From Pseudomonadota bacterium (GTDB taxonomy: Bacteria; Pseudomonadota; Alphaproteobacteria; Rhizobiales; Methylopilaceae), in assembly GCA_023389135.1 (NCBI GenBank), contig JAEWEX010000264.1, forward strand, positions 1-21,277: a stretch of 21,277 bases of DNA, given 5' to 3'. The notes under the pieces were generated by a model that saw nothing but the letters and a program-made list of their open reading frames with translations, ran no database searches and was not told the origin of the DNA. Of this stretch, positions 17,312 to 21,277 are shown in pieces. Position 1 is the first letter of the stretch. Each line of letters opens with the position of its first letter. Made by a program: the position numbers and the translations under genes.

Positions 17312-18319
17312 GTGTTCATGGATCGAACGGAACGCAAGAGCTCCAATCCCTGTGATACCAGCGGCCCGCCGCCGGTCGGCGAGGATGCGCGGCCGGGCAA
17401 GCCGGTGATCGGCCTGTCGCTGGGCGGCGGCGCGGCCCGCGGCTGGGCGCATATCGGTGTCATAAGGGCCTTGACCGATGCGGGCGTCAGGCCCGACGTG
17501 ATCGCGGGCACGTCCATCGGCGCGGTGGTGGGAGGGTGCCATGCCGCCGGCAAGCTCGACGAGCTGGAGGACTGGGCGCGCAGCCTGACGCGTCGGCGCG
17601 TGTTCTCGCTGCTCGACCTGTCCATCGCCGGCTCCGGCCTGATCGGCGGCACGCGGCTGCGCGAATTGCTCGAGCGGCAGATCGGCGGCCTGTGCATCGA
17701 GGATCTCGGCATCGGCTTCGCCGCCATCGCCACGGAGATCGCCACCGGCCACGAGATCTGGCTGACCCGGGGCCGCCTGATCCAGGCGGTACGCGCATCC
17801 TACGCGCTTCCAGGCATCTTCGAACCGGTCAGGCTCGGCGGGCGCTGGCTCATGGACGGCGCCATCGTCAACCCCGTGCCCGTCTCCACGGCCCGCGCCA
17901 TGGGCGCGCGGCTGGTGGTGGGCGTCAATCTGCATGGCGATGCCTACGGCCGCGGTGCCGTCGTCCCGGGCCACGGCACCGACGATGACGACATGGCCGA
18001 GGCCGGCCGCTTCACCGACGCAAGGCGGCGGCCCGCACTGTCGGCGGCGCGCAGCCTGTTCGCGCGCCAGTTCACCGGCGCCTCCGCCGGCATGCCGCCG
18101 GGCATCTCCACCATCATGCTGGAGGCGTTCAACATCACGCAGGACCGGATTTCCCGCGCCCGTCTCGCCGGCGATCCGCCCGACGTCCTGATCACGCCGA
18201 AGATCGGCCGCATCGGGCTGTTCGAGTTCCACCGCGCCGCAGAGGCCATCGCGCTGGGTCGCGAGGCCACCGAGCGGAACCTGGACGCCATCCTGGAATC
18301 GCGCACCGCGCTGGCCTGA
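17312..18319 (+). CDS. Patatin-like phospholipase family protein (RssA type)
   Basis: The 335-residue product is a serine acyl hydrolase of the patatin-like family, which cleaves acyl chains from phospholipids or related lipids. The oxyanion loop is GLSLGGGAARGWAHIGV (34-50). The nucleophile is S68 in GTSIG (66-70), within VIAGTSIGAVVGG. The second member of the Ser-Asp dyad is D182 in WLMDGAIVNPVP. RASYALPGIFEPV (161-173) is typical of bacterial RssA-like members. There is no signal peptide or membrane helix, so it is probably cytoplasmic or peripheral. A GTG at 17312 and an ATG at 17318 are both possible; GAGAG about 7 bases before the GTG favours it. The biological substrate is unknown. 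It converges on the CBS gene with 36 bases between stops. Confidence 0.93.
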   Translation: MFMDRTERKSSNPCDTSGPPPVGEDARPGKPVIGLSLGGGAARGWAHIGVIRALTDAGVRPDVIAGTSIGAVVGGCHAAGKLDELEDWARSLTRRRVFSLLDLSIAGSGLIGGTRLRELLERQIGGLCIEDLGIGFAAIATEIATGHEIWLTRGRLIQAVRASYALPGIFEPVRLGGRWLMDGAIVNPVPVSTARAMGARLVVGVNLHGDAYGRGAVVPGHGTDDDDMAEAGRFTDARRRPALSAARSLFARQFTGASAGMPPGISTIMLEAFNITQDRISRARLAGDPPDVLITPKIGRIGLFEFHRAAEAIALGREATERNLDAILESRTALA

Positions 18320-18355
18320 CGGCGTCGCGGTGCCGACTTCGTGCTCCGGCGGCGG

Positions 18356-18787
18356 TCAGCCGCTTGCGATATAGGCCCGCATGGCGCTTGCCTCGGCCTC
18401 GATCTCGGCCAGCCTGAGCTTCACCACGTCGCCGATGGAGACGATGCCGCCGAGCCGGCCCTCCGCGATCACCGGAAGGTGGCGGAAACGCCCCTCCGTC
18501 ATGCGCTCCATGACCTGCGCCACCGTTTCCTGGGGAGTGGTGGTGACGACCTTGCGGGTCATGTGGTCGGCCACGGTGTCGGCGGTGGCGTCGGCGCCAC
18601 GGACCGCCAGCGCGCGCACCACATCCCGCTCAGACAGGATGCCGGCGACCGACCGGTCGTGGCCGGTGACGACCACGGCGCCGATGCGCCGCTCCGCCAT
18701 CATGGCGATTGCGGCCTCCATGGAGGTGTCGGGGCTCACCGTCACCACCGCGGGGCCCTTGCCCTGCAGAATGAGCGCGACCGTCAT
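18356..18787 (-). CDS. CBS-domain pair protein
   Basis: The 143-residue protein consists almost wholly of two CBS domains (about 10-65 and 76-130), which bind adenine nucleotides or S-adenosylmethionine and report energy state. Recognisable blocks are AIAMMAERRIGAVVVTG (26-42), GILSERDVVRALAVRG (49-64), VADHMTRKVVTTTPQETVAQVMERM (72-96) and RHLPVIAEGRLGGIVSIGDVVK (102-123). No effector domain is attached, so the partner is separate and unknown. The ATG at 18787 has a near-perfect ribosome site, AGGAGG, 7 bases upstream, the best in the window, and suggests strong translation. The frame runs further upstream through the rhomboid gene region but is not coding there. The rhomboid gene lies 101 bases upstream on the same strand, with a hairpin between them. 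Confidence 0.93.
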   Translation of the reverse strand: MTVALILQGKGPAVVTVSPDTSMEAAIAMMAERRIGAVVVTGHDRSVAGILSERDVVRALAVRGADATADTVADHMTRKVVTTTPQETVAQVMERMTEGRFRHLPVIAEGRLGGIVSIGDVVKLRLAEIEAEASAMRAYIASG

Positions 18788-18831
18788 AGGCGTTCCTCCT
18801 CGCGTTCTGGGAGGCGGCGCTGTTGATCGCG

Positions 18832-18861
18832 CCTGCCCTGCGACCTGCGGTCGCAGGCAGG
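18832..18861 (-). terminator. Stem-loop between the rhomboid and CBS genes
   Basis: A 9 bp perfect stem (18837-18845 with 18849-18857, loop TGC) is extended by four more pairs after one bulged C (18832-18835 with 18858-18861). It begins about 28 bases after the rhomboid stop. No T run follows, so it could be a weak terminator, a message-processing site, or a stabilising stem for the rhomboid transcript. Confidence 0.45.
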
Positions 18862-18888
18862 AATGATCGCCCTGAAACCGCTTGTGGA

Positions 18889-19611
18889 TCAAGCGGATTC
18901 CCGCGGCACGATCCAGCCGTGCCGCGGCGTCGGGTCGAACCAGCGGAACAGGGCGAGCCCCGCGAGAAACCCGCCGATATGCGCCTGCCAGGCGATGTTG
19001 CCGCCGGATCCGATGCCGAACACCAGATTGACCGCGAACCAGATCGTCACGAACGCCACCACGCTGCGGTTGCGGAACACCGACGACAGCGGCGCGGCGG
19101 GCATCCGGTTGGCCCCGACGCCGATGCCGCGCATGGGCCCGAGCGGCCCGCCATTGGCGAACACGAAGCGGATCGCCGCCGCAGTGACGCCGCTGACCAC
19201 GGCCGAGGCGCCGATCATCGGCACCGGCTCGCCCCAGTGAAACGGCAGGTGGAAGGCCGCTCCCGCCGCCGCCGTCACCGCCGCGAAGGCCAGGAACCGC
19301 GTCGCGCCGAACCGCCAGCCGACCGGGCTGCCGAACACCAGCAGCCACAGCGAGTTGACCGCCAGGTGGGTGATGTCGCCATGCAACAGGCCATAGGTCA
19401 CGAATGTCCACGCATCCGCGGCGAGCCCGCCCGGCGCCTCGCCCTCGATGGGGCCGCCATAGCGCGCCGGGATGAAGGCGAAGCGCAGCAGCACCTCGAT
19501 GTCCTGCCCGGGCGACAGCAACGCCCGGATGCCATGGATCGCGCAGAATGCGGCGATGGTGCCGAGCACCACTGCCGGCGCATTGATGGCCGGCTCGCGG
19601 GTTAACGACAC
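18889..19611 (-). CDS. Rhomboid family intramembrane serine protease
   Basis: Rhomboids are inner-membrane proteases that cleave transmembrane helices of other proteins. Using the GTG at 19611 the product has 240 residues and about 6-7 membrane helices. The catalytic serine is S136 in MIGASAVVSGVTAA and the catalytic histidine is H211 in AWQAHIGGFLAG. The supporting TM2 residues are in GLLHGDITHLAVNSLWL (H77, H82, N86). The serine motif reads GASA rather than the usual GxSG, a mild variation. The frame is open for another 89 codons upstream, but that part is arginine/glycine-rich with no membrane character. The GTG just before SLTREPAIN, with GGAAA about 9 bases upstream, is therefore favoured. 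The start is the least certain point. Substrates are unknown. Confidence 0.9.
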   Translation of the reverse strand: MSLTREPAINAPAVVLGTIAAFCAIHGIRALLSPGQDIEVLLRFAFIPARYGGPIEGEAPGGLAADAWTFVTYGLLHGDITHLAVNSLWLLVFGSPVGWRFGATRFLAFAAVTAAAGAAFHLPFHWGEPVPMIGASAVVSGVTAAAIRFVFANGGPLGPMRGIGVGANRMPAAPLSSVFRNRSVVAFVTIWFAVNLVFGIGSGGNIAWQAHIGGFLAGLALFRWFDPTPRHGWIVPRESA

Positions 19612-19864
19612 TCTGAGGTTTCCGCACGGGTTGCCATGGCGCCCAGATGGCCCGCCCGCCCGGCAAGAGCAAGGGCGAAGGTCCGGATCGGCCTGCGATC
19701 CATGGGAAAATCGGTCCGGGCCTGCCGCGCGACGCCAGCGGCGTCCAAGGGCGCCACCATCGCCCGTCCCCAGCCCCTGTGGGAAAGGCGGCCGCCGCCA
19801 ATGGTCGCCGCCTCTTGGGCGGCCGGCAGCCCGGCCGGCGCTTCTCCACAAAGCCGGCGAGAAA

Positions 19865-19886
19865 TTAACCTTAAGCAATGGTTACC
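19865..19886 (+). promoter_or_regulatory. CtrA-box-like site upstream of the PAS gene
   Basis: TTAA (19871-19874), seven bases, then TTACC (19882-19886) is one mismatch from the CtrA consensus TTAA-N7-TTAAC. The wider sequence also has TTAACC (19865-19870) facing GGTTACC (19880-19886) as an imperfect dyad. It is a conspicuous AT island 125-145 bp before the PAS start. Confidence 0.4.
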
Positions 19887-19935
19887 CTCGCCGGGCTCCA
19901 TGCCCCCTGCTTTAACTCGACCTGTCCCCGGCGAG
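19887..19935. repeat. Inverted repeat in the PAS gene leader region
   Basis: CTCGCCGGG (19887-19895) and CCCGGCGAG (19927-19935) are perfect 9 bp inverted arms around a 31 nt spacer that contains TTTAAC. It starts directly after the CtrA-like box. It could be a regulator site or an RNA stem; chance in GC-rich DNA is possible. Confidence 0.35.
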
Positions 19936-20010
19936 CGAGGCCGCAAGGCGCGTCGGGCGGGGATGACGGCGCCCGCCAGGCCGGCAGTTTCGTGGCGTAG
20001 AGCGAGCAGC

Positions 20011-20595
20011 ATGAAGCAGCGGGCGACACGGGATCTCTTTGCCTTCTGGAACGAGCTGCGGGGCCCGCGCTCAGCTCCGGACCGGGCCGAGATCGACCCC
20101 GCGCGGCTCGCTCCGGTCCTGGGCAACGTTTTCCTGCTGGAGACCACGCTTGCAGGCATGACGCGGATCCGGCTCGCCGGAACGCATCTGTGCGCGGCCT
20201 TCGACGCCGAGCTGCGTGGCCGCGACTTCTGCGAACTGTGGCGCGGCGAGGACCGCGCCGCGATACGCGAGCTGGTGGAGACCGTGGGCGAGGAGCGTGC
20301 CGCGGCGGTGCTCGGCGCGCAGTGCCGCGACGGTGTCCGCGACATCGGCGCAGCCGAGATGATCCTGCTGCCGCTGCGGCGCGGCCGCGACCGCATCGAG
20401 GCCATGATCGGCGCTTTCACCCGCCACGCGGCAGGCGCCCTGCCCGGCCGCACCCTCGAGCTGGGCCTGGACACCCGTCGCCTGTCCTGGCCGAGCGGGC
20501 GGCGGCCGAGCTCGGAGCGGCGGGTTCCGGTGCTTGCCCATCCGGATGCGCGGCGCTACGGGCCGCTCTATGTCTATGATGGGGGAAGGTTCTGA
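20011..20595 (+). CDS. PAS-domain protein (PAS_5 / DUF1457 type)
   Basis: The 194-residue product is a single-domain PAS protein of the alphaproteobacterial PAS_5 family, to which the Caulobacter motility regulator MopJ has been assigned. Typical blocks are RDLFAFWNELRG (7-18), IDPARLAPVLGNVFLLE (28-44), RIRLAGTHLCAAFDAELRGRDFCELW (52-77) and AEMILLPLRRG (115-125). There is no kinase, GGDEF or other output domain, so it probably acts by binding a partner. It is probably cytoplasmic. The ATG at 20011 was chosen because the conserved block starts just after it; the open frame upstream has no domain. The ribosome site (GAGCAGC) is weak. The PilZ gene follows after about 100 bases on the same strand, a pairing I recall from other Rhizobiales. 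Confidence 0.86.
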   Translation: MKQRATRDLFAFWNELRGPRSAPDRAEIDPARLAPVLGNVFLLETTLAGMTRIRLAGTHLCAAFDAELRGRDFCELWRGEDRAAIRELVETVGEERAAAVLGAQCRDGVRDIGAAEMILLPLRRGRDRIEAMIGAFTRHAAGALPGRTLELGLDTRRLSWPSGRRPSSERRVPVLAHPDARRYGPLYVYDGGRF

Positions 20596-20697
20596 CGCAT
20601 TCGCGCCCAAAAGGTTACGCTTCGTCAACCTGCGGTGCTTAATCTTGTCTTTGCTGTTATCGCCGGGAACACCGGCCCGCCCTAGCATCGAGTTCGG

Positions 20698-21277
20698 ATG
20701 TTACCGCTCGCTCAGCCTACGTCGAAGCCCATGGAACGCCGCAGGCACCAGCGGGTGTCCGTGTCGTTGCTCGGGCGTTACATGCTGAGCGACCGGCGCG
20801 AATATCCTTGCCAGACTGCGGACATGTCGCCCGGCGGCATCAGCATGATCGCGCCTGTGGCCGGCGAGGCCGGAGAGCGGGTGATCGCCTATCTCGACCA
20901 TATCGGTCGTGTCGAGGGCGTCATCGTGCGCAAGCTCCCGTCGGGTTTCGCCATGACGCTCACCGCCACCGCGCGCAAGCGCGACAAGATCGCGGCGCAG
21001 CTGACCTGGCTCGCCAATCGCCACGAGCTCAACCTTCCGGAAGACCGCCGCCACGACCGCGTGGAGCCGCGCAACAACCGCTCCGTGATCGTCATGCCCG
21101 ACGGCGCCGAGGAGCCCTGCGTGGTCATCGACGTGTCGCTGTCCGGCGCGGCGCTCCAGACGGAATCGCGCCCGGAGGTCGGCTCGCCGGTCATGCTCGG
21201 GCGGACCCACGCCAATGTGGTGCGCCACATCGACCGCGGCATCGCGGTGGAATTCACCCGGCCGCAGACCATCGAGT
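20698..21277 (+). CDS. Tandem PilZ-domain protein, probable c-di-GMP receptor (3' partial)
   Basis: The frame runs off the right end with no stop; 193 codons are visible. Both PilZ domains have intact c-di-GMP motifs. Counting from the ATG at 20698, the first has RRHQR (RxxxR) at 15-19 and DMSPGG (DxSxxG) soon after. The second has RRHDR, then DVSLSG in VVIDVSLSGAAL. Between them lies a conserved-looking block that includes GRVEGVIVRKL and RDKIAAQLTWLANRHELNLPE. An in-frame stop at 20683 means the start is either 20698 or the ATG at 20731; neither has a strong ribosome site. The product probably links second-messenger level to motility, exopolysaccharide or surface behaviour. It lacks membrane segments in the visible part. 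Confidence 0.9.
   Translation, partial: MLPLAQPTSKPMERRRHQRVSVSLLGRYMLSDRREYPCQTADMSPGGISMIAPVAGEAGERVIAYLDHIGRVEGVIVRKLPSGFAMTLTATARKRDKIAAQLTWLANRHELNLPEDRRHDRVEPRNNRSVIVMPDGAEEPCVVIDVSLSGAALQTESRPEVGSPVMLGRTHANVVRHIDRGIAVEFTRPQTIE

Larger units (their letters stand above)
19612..20010. other. Intergenic region between the divergent rhomboid and PAS genes
   Basis: This 399 bp stretch has open frames on both strands, but their products are arginine/proline-rich and unlike any family I know, so I treat it as non-coding. The left 240 bp is GC-rich with nothing recognisable. The right part holds a CtrA-box-like sequence and a long-loop inverted repeat, and it should contain the PAS gene promoter. 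A short unrecognised peptide gene cannot be excluded. Confidence 0.5.

Noticed and set aside
18788..19849. Upstream extension of the CBS gene frame to about 19849
   Set aside because: The extension is antisense-like arginine/glycine-rich sequence overlapping the rhomboid gene, while the ATG at 18787 has an excellent AGGAGG site.
19636..20010. N-terminal extension of the PAS protein by 125 codons
   Set aside because: The extension is R/P/A-rich without domain character, contains the AT-rich regulatory island, and the conserved PAS_5 block begins only after 20011.

Overview
The window looks like ordinary chromosome of a GC-rich alphaproteobacterium, most probably a member of the Rhizobiales (Hyphomicrobiales). 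The reasons are the very high GC content with G/C-ending codons, an alphaproteobacterial-type liv operon whose LivG carries an extra internal segment, a PAS_5 gene followed by a tandem-PilZ gene, and TTG-N17-type promoters. I see no insertion sequence, phage gene, integrase, CRISPR array, rRNA or tRNA.

Layout. Bases 1-4331 (+) hold the end of a branched-chain amino acid ABC transporter operon: livM (5' end outside the window), livG, livF, a small membrane protein, and the periplasmic binding protein livK, closed by a strong GC-rich hairpin at about 4359-4389. ccdA (-, thiol-disulfide transfer across the membrane) converges on that hairpin. A YcaD-type MFS transporter and the translation factor ettA follow (+). 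Bases 8422-9598 (-) hold a YdjA-type nitroreductase and a flavin-reductase-domain protein as a tight pair. Bases 9678-11119 (+) hold two uncharacterised envelope proteins, the second an exported protein with three tandem beta-rich repeats of about 81 residues. thrS (-) and a BCCT betaine/choline-type transporter (+) diverge from a shared 324 bp region with a good candidate thrS promoter. The BCCT gene meets yidD (-) tail to tail with a 10 bp overlap. Upstream of yidD is a SufU/IscU-like scaffold gene with a one-base frameshift. folE, hisI and a patatin-like phospholipase follow (+), then a CBS-pair protein and a rhomboid protease (-). The right end holds a PAS_5 gene and a tandem-PilZ gene that runs off the window.

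How the genes relate. The liv genes form one import machine. folE, hisI, thrS, ettA and yidD are housekeeping functions for folate precursor synthesis, histidine, translation and membrane insertion. The PAS and PilZ genes look like a signalling pair, with the PilZ protein a probable cyclic-di-GMP receptor, and a CtrA-box-like sequence lies upstream of them. I found no clear new defence or mobile system. The points most worth a second look are the frameshifted, ligand-depleted Fe-S scaffold-like gene, the three-repeat exported protein, and the possible CtrA link of the PAS-PilZ pair.
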